A stretch of DNA of 64,000 nt from Paenibacillus spongiae (lineage in GTDB: Bacteria; Bacillota; Bacilli; Paenibacillales; Paenibacillaceae), in NCBI RefSeq assembly GCF_024734895.1, contig NZ_CP091430.1:788501-852500 (forward strand), written 5' to 3'. Shown here piece after piece: positions 1 to 8,546 of the stretch. The notes beneath the pieces are model-generated. The model was not told the DNA's origin and made no database searches. It was given only the letters and a program-made list of their open reading frames with translations. Positions within the stretch are counted from its first letter, which is position 1. Every line of letters begins with the position of its first letter. The position numbers were made by a program, and so were the translations under genes.

Positions 1-1
1 T

Positions 2-862
2 ACGGTAGTAGAAAGCGTCCGATACACAGCGAAGGATGCAGTCGGCGGGGTTACTTTGTCACCCGTACAGGTAAGCTTTGAGAGCCGAACAGATTCGGGA
101 ACGGGAACCGGTACGAATCCGAATCCGGGAACGGATCCGAGTCCGGGAACCGATCCGAAGCCGGACCCGGGAACCGATCCTGAGCCAAAGCCAAAGCCGG
201 ATGACTCTTCATCCCTACTTTTCAAAAAAGGGCTGATTGCATTCGAAGAACTGCTGCGCTCGATCAAAGAGAAGCTTCAGTCCACGGCAAACTTGGATAC
301 TGCGGCAATGTTTACGGATATTCAGAAGCATTGGGCGCTGAAGTCCATTGATAAGCTTGTAAGACTAGAGGTCATAAAGGGATATGGCGATAGCCGCCTT
401 AAACCGAATAACCCGATCACCAGAGCGGAGTTTGCTTCGATGCTGGCACGGTTGTTCGTGTTTGCGCCAACAGATGCCAAGCCTGCGAAATTCGCGGATG
501 TGCAAGGATATTGGGCAGAAGGGGCAATCGATACCTTGACCAAGCACGGTATCCTTAAAGGCTACCAAGATGGAACCTTCAAGCCGAATGCGGCGATCAC
601 GCGCGAAGAAATGATCGTCATCCTGATGAGACTGATCAATGAAGCAACACTTCCGCAATCCGGCAGCACGGACTTTCAGGATTTATCCCTGGCAGGAAAA
701 TATGCAAGGGATTCGTTGATGGCAGCGGCGAAGGCTGGAGTAATTCAGGGCTACGGAAATTCCCTTAACCCTAAAGGAAATGCGAGCCGCGCGGAGACGG
801 CGACGATGCTGTTGAACCTGCTGAAGCTGGAGCCTAGACTGCAAGAGGTCCTGGAACCGTAA
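2..862 (+). CDS. S-layer-homology surface protein, C-terminal part (5' end outside window)
   Basis: The reading frame is open from the left edge, so only the C-terminal 286 residues are visible. A Thr/Pro/Gly/Asp/Lys-rich linker (about residues 35-70 of the visible part, repeats of the GTDP/PNPGTDP type) leads into three SLH domains. Each carries the usual pattern: a DIQKHWA- or DVQGYWA-like start, a GY.D..KPN turn and a TRAEFASML-like helix; the last is a weaker copy (GYGNSLNPKGNASRAE). SLH triplets bind pyruvylated secondary cell-wall polymer, so the protein is inferred to be exported and wall-anchored. What the missing N-terminal part does cannot be told. The gene ends at TAA 860-862 with a strong terminator 105 bp downstream. 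Confidence 0.85.
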   Translation, partial: TVVESVRYTAKDAVGGVTLSPVQVSFESRTDSGTGTGTNPNPGTDPSPGTDPKPDPGTDPEPKPKPDDSSSLLFKKGLIAFEELLRSIKEKLQSTANLDTAAMFTDIQKHWALKSIDKLVRLEVIKGYGDSRLKPNNPITRAEFASMLARLFVFAPTDAKPAKFADVQGYWAEGAIDTLTKHGILKGYQDGTFKPNAAITREEMIVILMRLINEATLPQSGSTDFQDLSLAGKYARDSLMAAAKAGVIQGYGNSLNPKGNASRAETATMLLNLLKLEPRLQEVLEP

Positions 863-967
863 CAAGCTACTGCAATGTTCTGACAGCCATTGGAATCGCT
901 GATCGGACTTGTGGTCTCCTCACAAGCAACACGGTTTGAACGCATATTGACTATATCGCAATAAAAG

Positions 968-1012
968 AGGCTTCTCACAGGTTCGGATGCGAACTTCGTG
1001 AGAAGCCTTTTT
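968..1012 (+). terminator. Intrinsic terminator of the SLH gene
   Basis: GGCTTCTCAC (969-978) pairs with GTGAGAAGCC (998-1007), with an inner GTTCG/CGAAC stem, followed by five T residues. It ends the upstream SLH gene. Confidence 0.85.
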
Positions 1013-1513
1013 GCGCTCCATTACGCAGATCGTAATTTCTTAGTGGATCCGTTTGGGGACGAATTGGAGATCAAAGCTGTCATTCGAACCGTAATAGTAA
1101 CCAATAGAACCATACTCCAAAGGAGAAAAGCCTAATAAATCAATAATAAACATGGCTGGTCTTTTTTTGTGCGTCATATGGATTTTGATAAAATCTCAAT
1201 TCTACTACTTTCGTATGATTCCTTATTCTCTTAGAACAACTATACTACGGCCTGTGGAGAGCTTCATATGACTATCCGTCCCAAGTGCGAATGCCCAACC
1301 GGCGGTAGTAGATACGTAGGAGCCGTCTGATTGTTGAGAGTCGTAGCCGAAAGAAGGAGTAGAGAGGCGTTCGTATCGGTTATGGGGTATTGGTCGGATT
1401 CGCCTATCTTGAAGAGTCGCGGCCTGGCTGGCACAGCACAGGTCTTTATCATTGACGCGTGGTAATCCTTTTGGACTGCGAAAATACACAAAAATTCCTA
1501 ATAAGATGATGAG
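1013..1513. other. Unassigned 500-bp stretch
   Basis: No gene can be supported here. Short open frames exist on both strands, for example two overlapping minus-strand frames at 1223-1491. None has a convincing ribosome binding site or a recognisable protein. The stretch contains the promoter region of the following secreted-protein gene; I could not fix its -35/-10 boxes. Confidence 0.4.
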
Positions 1514-2911
1514 GTGAACAGCTTGGCCAAGAGGTTATCCATTGTATTGGTTTTTGCATTTATGTTTTCCTGGCTGCAGCCGTCCTGGAGCGTCCCGCGA
1601 GCCCAAGCCAGCGACGATGTGATCAAGCCTGCCAACAAAGACGTCTTTATTGACCTTTACGGAACGTATCAATCAGGCTTTCCAGCCAGCAGTTTTATTT
1701 CAGGAGCGGCAAATGTCAACGTCAACGTTGTCGGACCGGACTTTGATGCCGGCGACCAGAAAACGGTAATTAATTTTGACCAGCTCAATACGGGCTTGCC
1801 GTCTTCCATATCCAAGGTGGTATTAAGGGTATACATTCCCTATGTCTACACCAACTCCAGTTCGTTTGATGTTCGCGCTACGCTTACTGCATCCGACAAC
1901 ACAACCTGGGCGGAAAATCTGGGCGGCAATACCGCCAATTTTCCTTTAAGCAACGGTGACAGCCGGCTGAACGGCTCGCAAAACATCCCGGTGGCCAGCA
2001 GCACCGGGATTCTCGATACGACGAATGTCGATACGACGTCACAAGGTTGTGCGCCAATCCCGAATACGCTGCTCGGATGTTTAAACTTTGACGTCACCTC
2101 CTACGTGACCAACAAAGCTTCCCTTGGGGCTGCGGATCTTACCTTTATGTTGACCGGGCGGTTAGGCACGAATAAAACAGCCTATTTTACCGTGTATCCC
2201 CGTGAAAATTCAACGTATAAACCCGTACTGATTTTTACCGGCGCAGCGGATACGACGCCTCCCGTTGTTACCGGGGTAACGGAGGGCGGTTTGTATAACT
2301 CCAACCGCATGATTACGTTTGACGAAGGTACGGCGATTCTAAACGGCTCTGCGTTTGCCAACGGCGGGACCGTCAGCGCGGAAGGTGCCTACACGCTAAT
2401 TGTTACCGATGCCGCGAATAATGTGACGACGGTGCATTTTACGATCGACAAAACGCCGCCGACCATCACGGGTGTAACGAATGGCAGCAGCTACAGCATC
2501 AACCGCACGATAACGATTAGTGACGGCACCGCGACGCTGGACGGCGCAGCCTTCACCAGCGGCAGCATCGTCAGTGCCGAGGGCGCGCATACGGTGATCG
2601 CAACGGACGCGGCGGGCAATTCGACGACAGTCACCTTCACGATCGATAAAACGGCGCCGATCGTCAGCGGCGTAACGAACGGCAGTTTGTATAATACCAC
2701 CCGCACAATCACATTCAATGAAGGCACGGCCACGCTCCACGGTTCAGCCTTTACCAGCGGCAGCGCCGTCAGTCGCGCATTTTACCGATCACCCAAAGCA
2801 CTCGGTTGTACACGTTATGAAATATTTGCGTCCAGGAGAGGATTCGAACGCATCGCAGGACGAATGCGAGCTGGAACGACGCTTTCTGCCGCACATGCTC
2901 GTATCACATGA
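1514..2911 (+). CDS. Secreted DNRLRE/Ig-like repeat protein, cut in mid-repeat and chimeric at its 3' end
   Basis: A GTG start at 1514 is open, but TTG 1523 has the better spacing to GAGGTG (1511-1516). An N-terminal signal peptide ends near PRAQA. Residues about 40-240 resemble a DNRLRE/CBM96-like beta-sandwich (INFDQL, FDVTSYV, final P.L.F strand). Then come Ig-like repeats of about 68 residues, each starting with GVT.G..Y and ending with TFTIDKT.P. The third copy stops in the middle (SGSAVS) near base 2773. From there the frame reads through unrelated sequence whose true coding frame is a fragment of an FAD oxidoreductase, so the last 45 or so residues are junk. A wall-anchor such as SLH was probably lost. 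Whether the shortened product is made is unknown. Confidence 0.7.
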   Translation: MNSLAKRLSIVLVFAFMFSWLQPSWSVPRAQASDDVIKPANKDVFIDLYGTYQSGFPASSFISGAANVNVNVVGPDFDAGDQKTVINFDQLNTGLPSSISKVVLRVYIPYVYTNSSSFDVRATLTASDNTTWAENLGGNTANFPLSNGDSRLNGSQNIPVASSTGILDTTNVDTTSQGCAPIPNTLLGCLNFDVTSYVTNKASLGAADLTFMLTGRLGTNKTAYFTVYPRENSTYKPVLIFTGAADTTPPVVTGVTEGGLYNSNRMITFDEGTAILNGSAFANGGTVSAEGAYTLIVTDAANNVTTVHFTIDKTPPTITGVTNGSSYSINRTITISDGTATLDGAAFTSGSIVSAEGAHTVIATDAAGNSTTVTFTIDKTAPIVSGVTNGSLYNTTRTITFNEGTATLHGSAFTSGSAVSRAFYRSPKALGCTRYEIFASRRGFERIAGRMRAGTTLSAAHARIT

Positions 2912-3113
2912 TGTCGTCGCTGCGGAAAAAGGCGGATACTCGGGAAGACCCGGCCCTGTCGTCAAAGGAAGGGCAGGACTGTTCGTTGCGGGAGACTGGG
3001 TGGGTGCAGAAGGCATGCTGCTCAACGCATCGCTGTCTAGCGCCAAAAGCGCCGCGCTATGTATAATAAAGGATAAAGATGTAAGCAAGAAAGGGGATAC
3101 GGATGGAACTTGA
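2778..3113 (+). pseudogene. 3' fragment of a phytoene-desaturase-like NAD(P)/FAD amine oxidoreductase
   Basis: In the frame ending at TGA 3111-3113 the last ~110 codons give a C-terminal signature of flavin amine oxidases/phytoene desaturase relatives: GLFVAGDWVGAEGML followed by ASLSSAKSAA, the FAD-contacting end of that fold. The N-terminal Rossmann part is absent. The homology begins abruptly near 2780, where the sequence is joined to the interrupted Ig-repeat gene. The stop codon overlaps the start of the following sigma-factor gene by 11 bases, a native operon layout that has survived the rearrangement. Family assignment is from motif memory. Confidence 0.65.
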
Positions 3114-3385
3114 TTCTGCTTACTTAAGTTATCGGCCGTTGCTTTTGTCCATTGCGTACCGGATGCTCGGATCGGTATCCGATGCCGAGGACTTGGTGCA
3201 GGATGTATTTGTCAAAGCAGGGAAATGGGAGATGGATGCGGAAGGCGATAGTATTCTTAAACTGAAAGCGTATCTGTGCAAAATAGTTACTAACCGCTGC
3301 CTTGACTTCCTGAAATCTGCCCGCAAGAACAGAGAGGTATACGTCGGTTCGTGGCTGCCGGAACCGCTCGTACAGCATGGTCGGG
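3103..3385 (+). pseudogene. ECF RNA polymerase sigma factor, 5' fragment
   Basis: From ATG 3103 the product starts as a sigma-70 family ECF factor. Region 2 is visible (YRPLLLSIAYRMLGSVSDAEDLVQDVF, given here in pieces: YRPLLLSIAYRM and SDAEDLVQDVF), then KLKAYLCKIVTNRCLDFLKSA, typical of the SigJ/ECF41 type. After GSWLPEPLVQ, near base 3380, the sigma homology stops and region 4 is missing. The open frame continues to 3498 with meaningless sequence. It overlaps the oxidoreductase remnant upstream, a pairing known for ECF41-type sigma factors and oxidoreductases. It should not be functional without region 4. Confidence 0.7.
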
Positions 3386-3590
3386 CAAAGAGATCGTCGT
3401 TCGGATCGCGGCACATACGGTCGAACCGCTTGCACCAAACGGCGAGGCGATCAGTATCCACCACCGGAAGTTTGGCAGCCAGCGCACGGACAGTGTAGAT
3501 GTGCGAACCACACTAAGTCGTTTGTTGCACAATTCCGTTACTATGTATACAAATTTATCAACAAATGGTATATATAGTATGAGTAAATAA
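3378..3590 (+). pseudogene. C-terminal scrap of an IS21-type transposase (IstA-like)
   Basis: The frame open from about 3351 reads GKEIVVRIAAHTVEPL, then SIHHRKFG and RTTLSRLLHNS. This resembles the C-terminal part of IS21-family IstA proteins (a V.VR....VE....G..IA.H.R strand pattern and a downstream helix). Only about 65 codons remain, joined directly to the sigma-factor fragment at about 3380. No IstB partner or terminal repeats were found. The assignment is tentative; a protein search of codons 3378-3590 would settle it. Confidence 0.35.
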
Positions 3591-3690
3591 GAAAGCGAGG
3601 CGGTCAAGTGAAAAAAGGTAATAATATGCTAATTTCACGCCGGAATATCGGCCTGTAACAGAATTTCTTAAAGGCCGAAGAAGCAGATAT

Positions 3691-3771
3691 ATGATGAATT
3701 TCATGGAAAAGGCGTATTTTATTTAGAGTGTTGCAGATCTTCTGCGCGGTGACTTCAAACAGAGCGAAATA
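3691..3771 (+). pseudogene. N-terminal scrap of a type I restriction-modification methylase (HsdM)
   Basis: Reading from ATG 3691 gives MNFMEKAYFI, a TAG stop at 3724-3726, then SVADLLRGDFKQSE in the same frame. Known HsdM N-termini read FIWSVADLLRGD.KQSEYGKVILP, so the TAG stands where a Trp codon (TGG) is expected. Homology stops after about 27 codons. The surrounding bases hold no other part of an hsd operon. This is a relic with a nonsense mutation, not a working methylase. Confidence 0.6.
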
Positions 3772-3876
3772 AGAAAAATGAAAGAGTGTACAAAGTATTA
3801 TTAGCCATAGGTCCAGCTGCAAAGTGGCGGCCATACCCATAGTATATTTGTCAAAGTTATGATCATATCCCTTGGT

Positions 3877-4046
3877 ACCGATATCACAAGCCAATGAACG
3901 GCAAATCTTAACAAGAACCTCCATCGAAACCAATTCGTTGTTCGAGAGCTTCGTCAAGGTATTGGGACTGATTCCCTCCGTAATTCTGTTCTCTTCATTC
4001 CTTCATCGATCAACAACTTGAAAAGCTTGTTGTAACATACATCCAT
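3877..4046 (-). pseudogene. XRE/Cro-family helix-turn-helix regulator (YozG-like), frameshifted
   Basis: On the minus strand ATG 4044-4046 follows a GAGGGTG ribosome binding site and starts MDVCYNKLFKLLIDEGMKRTEL. A frameshift near 3985-3995 then moves the rest into another frame: GISPNTLTKLSNNELVSMEV and LVKICRSLACDIG. Joined, these match small XRE regulators of about 70 residues (HTH in the middle, L..IC..L.CDIG.I near the end). After CDIG the usual ending is lost and the frame runs on to 3604 with unrelated residues. It is probably inactive. Confidence 0.6.
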
Positions 4047-4279
4047 CCATTAAACACCCTCAAATCCATACTTAAGAACAAGTTACAGAATACCATATCC
4101 TATAGATTCTTAATAGTTATGTATGTACAGGATATCATTGAGGTTACTTTTCCAAAGAGCATGGAAGTAAACCATGAATGGAATGAAATCCTGCAAGGTA
4201 CATCACCAATAAAGGATGTAGTGTATCTTGTGGCCTATTTGCTGAGCATCCACTTAGCTTAAGAGATGAGGTGTAGAAT

Positions 4280-6568
4280 ATGGACAAAGAGTACCGGGCT
4301 AATAGGAATGAAACGTTCCTTAAGGATTTATTCTCATACTTCTTAATTATCTTTATAAGTATCATAATTAGTACTGCTGCTTATTTTATTTCTGTGCAGA
4401 TCATCCAGGATGAGATAGATAAAGCACACTATAATTCATTAAATCAAGTTAAGCGAATTGTGGATGACAGACTAAGCGAAGTCAGCAAACTTTTTCTTCA
4501 GATGGGTTTGGATCAAAGAATCCAGATAGCCATGAATTATGGTGCCAGCCTTAAGCCCGGCGAAATCTTCAACTTGGCACAGATACAAAAGGATTTACTA
4601 AAGTATAAACTAACAAATCCCATAATTAAAGAGATATATATTTATTTTGGCAATAACGAAATTATATTATACGATAATGGGAAAATTCCATTGGATGCAC
4701 TGGATAAAGCTGGATTGCACAGAAATCCCATTTTAACCAGACAATGGTTGGAAGGAAGGGAAGCTGGGTTTATACCATATAAGGATAATAACTTACAAAA
4801 TGAAATTGTTTTTATGGAGTCTCTGCCCAGTCCCAGAAAAAAGAATATGTCAGGAAAATTAATAGTTGTTTTCGATGAGAAGATAATAAATCCTTTGATC
4901 GAGGGATTAAAATGGATTGATGAAAATGAAATTTTGATTGTTGATAAATATAATAGAGCTTTTCTGTTTGGAGAAAAATACGACTCTTTTGGTTTAATAA
5001 GTGAGGAAAACTTCGATAATCTTACATCGACTAATAATAGTAAAGAATACGTCACTTCACATGTCTCATCAAATATTACCAAATGGAAATATATATCGGT
5101 TATACCACGACATATATATTTCGGAAGGGTAAAACAAGTAAAGAGTGTAATATATGTATCCCTGTTTTTGTGTTTGCTATTTGGAGGCTTCGTTGCATAT
5201 TTCTTTGCGTATAGAAATTATAAACCAATGAATAAATTAATCCAATTTATCAGGAGTGATATAAAGCATTCTTATACTAGAGAAGAAAACGAATATGACT
5301 TTATAAAAAATGTTTTGGAAAAAGTATTCAAAGAAAAAGAAGTGATTAATGTACAAATCTCGAAACAGCGGGACAAGTTAAGAAACCAGTTTATGACTAA
5401 GATGGTTAAGGGGAAGCTTCACTTTGACGGGGTTGAGGAAATGCTTGTATTATATGACATTCAGATCTCCAATGATAACTTTTATGTGGTAATGGTATTT
5501 TTTGATATCAGTAATCTTTTTTTTGAAAATGGTGAGGATGATGATATGGACAACTTGGATATGGCTAATTTTATTGTGCAAAATATTGCGGAAGAATTAG
5601 TAAACGAAAAATTTCGAGGTTTTTATCTACAAGATGATGACTACAGTATTTGTTTGGTTGATATTGGGAAAGAAGATTTACATGGTTCGGAAAGAGATAT
5701 AAAAGCTATTGTACAACAGATTAAAAAATTCACTCAGGAGAAGTTCGGAATTTCCCTTTCTGTTGCTATTAGTCAATATGAAAAAGGTTTTTCTGGCATA
5801 TCCCAAGCTTATAAAGAAGCTGTAGAGGTTATGGAATATCATATTTTAATGGGCCGAAGTGAAGTTTTATCGTATAGTGATTTGCAGCGATATAATAATA
5901 CGATTCATCAAAATCATTTACTTCATGATGAGCATCAGTTTATCAACTATGTTTTAGTTATGGATTACGATAACGCTAAAAGGGTATTTAATACCATCAT
6001 ACAGGAATGGTTCATTAATGATATGCCTTCATTACAACTAGCCAAATGCAGAATGTATAGCATTATTAATTCTCTTATAATTGCCCTGAAAGAACTGAAG
6101 AAATCGTATGGGGAAGAGTTTATTCAGAATGTTCAGCTTATCGATAGTTTACTACAATGTGAATCTTTAAGTGAGTTGAAACATGAAATTGTTGAAATGA
6201 TGGATCGAATCGAGCTGTATTTTAAGAGGGATGATCCTTATAAGAGGGAAGAAATTCATATAAAGGTTATGTCTTATATCAAAGAGCATTATAGTGTGCA
6301 GGAGCTTAATGTTTCCAAGATTGCTGATGAATTTCAAATAGACGTACCCTATTTATCAAAGTCTTTTAAGAAAGGAACTGGAATGGGACCTTTAAAGTTT
6401 TTACAGATGATAAGAATTGATAAGGCTAAGGAGTTATTGGTAAATACGAATACGAACATAAGGGATATTTCTACTGAGGTAGGATATATAAGTACTGTAA
6501 GTTTTACAAGAGTATTTAAACAATATGAAGGTATTACACCAGGAGCATATAGGAATATCATGAAGTAA
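4280..6568 (+). CDS. Membrane-bound AraC-family transcriptional regulator
   Basis: 762 residues, ATG 4280 behind GAGGTG. The layout is that of Paenibacillus large AraC sensors. A short cytoplasmic start and a first membrane segment (about residues 15-38) are followed by an extracytoplasmic sensor domain to about 285 and a second membrane segment (about 290-315). Next comes a HAMP/linker and GGDEF-like degenerate middle region, then a double helix-turn-helix of AraC type at about 655-762 (VSKIADEFQIDVPYLSKSFKK, in pieces, and a final IRDISTEVGYISTVSFTRVFKQYEG-like helix). It lies 270 bp upstream of a binding protein and two permeases in the same direction and is the likely activator of that importer. 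The gene is strikingly AT-rich compared with genes further right. Confidence 0.85.
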   Translation: MDKEYRANRNETFLKDLFSYFLIIFISIIISTAAYFISVQIIQDEIDKAHYNSLNQVKRIVDDRLSEVSKLFLQMGLDQRIQIAMNYGASLKPGEIFNLAQIQKDLLKYKLTNPIIKEIYIYFGNNEIILYDNGKIPLDALDKAGLHRNPILTRQWLEGREAGFIPYKDNNLQNEIVFMESLPSPRKKNMSGKLIVVFDEKIINPLIEGLKWIDENEILIVDKYNRAFLFGEKYDSFGLISEENFDNLTSTNNSKEYVTSHVSSNITKWKYISVIPRHIYFGRVKQVKSVIYVSLFLCLLFGGFVAYFFAYRNYKPMNKLIQFIRSDIKHSYTREENEYDFIKNVLEKVFKEKEVINVQISKQRDKLRNQFMTKMVKGKLHFDGVEEMLVLYDIQISNDNFYVVMVFFDISNLFFENGEDDDMDNLDMANFIVQNIAEELVNEKFRGFYLQDDDYSICLVDIGKEDLHGSERDIKAIVQQIKKFTQEKFGISLSVAISQYEKGFSGISQAYKEAVEVMEYHILMGRSEVLSYSDLQRYNNTIHQNHLLHDEHQFINYVLVMDYDNAKRVFNTIIQEWFINDMPSLQLAKCRMYSIINSLIIALKELKKSYGEEFIQNVQLIDSLLQCESLSELKHEIVEMMDRIELYFKRDDPYKREEIHIKVMSYIKEHYSVQELNVSKIADEFQIDVPYLSKSFKKGTGMGPLKFLQMIRIDKAKELLVNTNTNIRDISTEVGYISTVSFTRVFKQYEGITPGAYRNIMK

Positions 6569-6797
6569 TATAGATAATCTCAATGTTTGTGCAGAGGACA
6601 AAAATTGTATGTTAGCAAGAAATGAATCTTTCTTTTGAGGACATTTGTCACTATAAATGTAAATTGGATATATAGAGAGCATTACAAATAATGAAAACCA
6701 GTAAAAAGTGTTTGTTTACCATTTTATAAATGAATCATATAGTCTGATTAAAGGCGCGCCATTTTCAACGTTTTAAAAGTGGTTCAAGAGTTCAATT

Positions 6798-6811
6798 TGA
6801 AAGCGATTTCA
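6798..6811 (+). promoter_or_regulatory. Consensus cre (CcpA) site
   Basis: TGAAAGCGATTTCA matches the Bacillota cre consensus TGWAANCGNTNWCA at every position. It lies 30 bp before the start of the binding-protein gene, where bound CcpA would block transcription. This predicts carbon catabolite repression of the importer. Confidence 0.7.
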
Positions 6812-6840
6812 AAAATAATATTCTTAAAGGAGGAAGAAGA

Positions 6841-8454
6841 ATGTACAAACGTGTACTTGGTATTGTATTGACAATTGCCCTTATTATATCAGTGGCAGCA
6901 TGTTCAAGCTCTGCCCCTACCACCGAGGAACCCAAGGATACTACGAATCAAGAACCCAAGGATACTACGAAACAAGAACCCATCAAGGTTAGAGTGGGAC
7001 TTCCTGAGATTGTAAACGCTAAGTTCGCACAAGGCGAAGATTACTCCAATAATCTTTGGACCAAATTGTTCAAGGAAAAAATCAATGTTGATGTGGTAGT
7101 GGATTGGATAACGACTGAGTACGACACAAAGCTCAACCTTGCGATTGCATCCGGCGAATTGCCAGATATGTTCACGGTAAACATAGTACAACTCAACCAG
7201 CTTATAGAAGCTGATATGCTTGAGGATTTAACGAGTTCTTACGAGAAATATGCCTCACCATCTCTTATAAAGATGATTGAACCAAACCGGGACATCGTTG
7301 AAACTGCCATGCGTGATGGTAAGCTATTGGCTATACCCAGACTGCACTATGGTGATGAAACTTCCACTTCGTTCCTATGGGCAAGAAAAGACTGGTTAGA
7401 GGGAAACGGCATTAAAGAAGTCAAAACTATTGAGGATTTTGAGAAAATGATGGAGGCGTTTAAAACGAACAATGGCGCTAAATTCGGTACCATGCTCGAT
7501 AAAACCCTCAGTGCATTCTTCGAAATGGCTAGTTCATTCCACGCTTATCCCAAGATCTGGGTGGATGGCCCCGACGGTAAAATCGTCCATGGTGCAACCT
7601 TGCCCGAGACTAAAAATGCTCTTGCCAAATGGGCTGAATGGTATAAAAAAGGCTATATCAAGAAGGACTTTGCCACAATGGACAGCGCTGCCATGCTGCG
7701 GGATGCATATAATGGAGAAGTCGGGACATATGCACAGCAAAACTGGGCTGGCTGGCAAGTTGGTGCAGACATGGTTAAGAATAAAGGAGAAGGCACCTAC
7801 TTTGTGTCCATGAACCTGCCCAGTGTAGATGACAATAAAATCCTTTATCCAAGACAATTCAGCAACAGCGTATATAGTGTTGTCCGTAAGGGCTATAAAC
7901 ACCCAGAGGTGCTTGTCGAGCTGATAAACACATACATTGATGTTCTGAATGACTCCATTGGCAACGGAACCATGACCCTTGAGGAAGTCCTGCCCTTTAA
8001 CACCAATGACATGCACCATATCACCGGTCCGTTCAAGGTTGAGTTCGCCCATTATCAAGACATCAAGGATGTATCTTCTTCGGTCATTACAGGTAATAAG
8101 CTTCTTGGATCAGGAAATGCGGTGTTGTTCTACAATGAAATCTTGAAGTGGAAGAATGAGGGCGATTTGGTTGGTTTAGGCCGTTATCTTCAGATGGGTC
8201 ATGAAACAGCATCTCTCGTCCTGGGAAACTCTCATGTTGACAATGAACAGATCAACAAAACCAAGGTATGGGGTGCAATGCCACAGGCCATGCTTGATTA
8301 CGGTACCACACTCGATGACCTGCTGACTGAGGGTTATACAAAAATTATCATGGGTCTTGAAGATATCAGCTATTACGATACCTTGATTGAAGCTTGGAGA
8401 CACGCTGGCGGTGACGAAGTAACGGCAGCCGTCAACAAGATGTACGGAAAGTAA
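6841..8454 (+). CDS. Extracellular solute-binding lipoprotein of a sugar ABC importer (LplA-like)
   Basis: 537 residues, ATG 6841 after AAAGGAGGAAG. The signal peptide ends in a lipobox (SVAACSSS, acylated Cys about residue 21), followed by a short linker with a tandem repeat (EPKDTTNQ / EPKDTTKQ). The body is the family-1 periplasmic-binding fold common in Paenibacillus oligosaccharide importers (WARKDWLEGNGIKEV, PRQFSNSVYSVVRKGYKHPE). Its job is to capture an unknown oligosaccharide and deliver it to the two permeases encoded next. No ATPase gene is present nearby, so a shared MsmX-type ATPase is likely. A cre site and the upstream AraC regulator suggest induction by substrate and repression by glucose. 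Confidence 0.88.
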   Translation: MYKRVLGIVLTIALIISVAACSSSAPTTEEPKDTTNQEPKDTTKQEPIKVRVGLPEIVNAKFAQGEDYSNNLWTKLFKEKINVDVVVDWITTEYDTKLNLAIASGELPDMFTVNIVQLNQLIEADMLEDLTSSYEKYASPSLIKMIEPNRDIVETAMRDGKLLAIPRLHYGDETSTSFLWARKDWLEGNGIKEVKTIEDFEKMMEAFKTNNGAKFGTMLDKTLSAFFEMASSFHAYPKIWVDGPDGKIVHGATLPETKNALAKWAEWYKKGYIKKDFATMDSAAMLRDAYNGEVGTYAQQNWAGWQVGADMVKNKGEGTYFVSMNLPSVDDNKILYPRQFSNSVYSVVRKGYKHPEVLVELINTYIDVLNDSIGNGTMTLEEVLPFNTNDMHHITGPFKVEFAHYQDIKDVSSSVITGNKLLGSGNAVLFYNEILKWKNEGDLVGLGRYLQMGHETASLVLGNSHVDNEQINKTKVWGAMPQAMLDYGTTLDDLLTEGYTKIIMGLEDISYYDTLIEAWRHAGGDEVTAAVNKMYGK

Positions 8455-8466
8455 TGAAATAATTAC

Positions 8467-8516
8467 ACTGTCAGCGATCTCCTTGCGTCATATGACGCAA
8501 GGAGATCGCTGACAGT
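8467..8516 (+). promoter_or_regulatory. Perfect 50-bp palindrome between binding-protein and permease genes
   Basis: Bases 8467-8491 (starting ACTGTCAGCGATCTCC) are the exact reverse complement of 8492-8516, centred on CAT|ATG with no loop. There is no T run after it, so it is not a standard terminator. In RNA it would form a very stable hairpin 12 bp after the lipoprotein stop. Such hairpins in binding-protein operons stabilise the upstream mRNA and lower permease expression; that role is inferred. Confidence 0.75.
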
Positions 8517-8546
8517 ATAAAGTCCGTATTCTAGGAGGATTCAGCG

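Noticed and set aside
1223-1491. Two overlapping minus-strand frames before the Ig-repeat gene
   Set aside because: Neither has a start signal or a recognisable sequence; the stretch is probably non-coding or too decayed to name.
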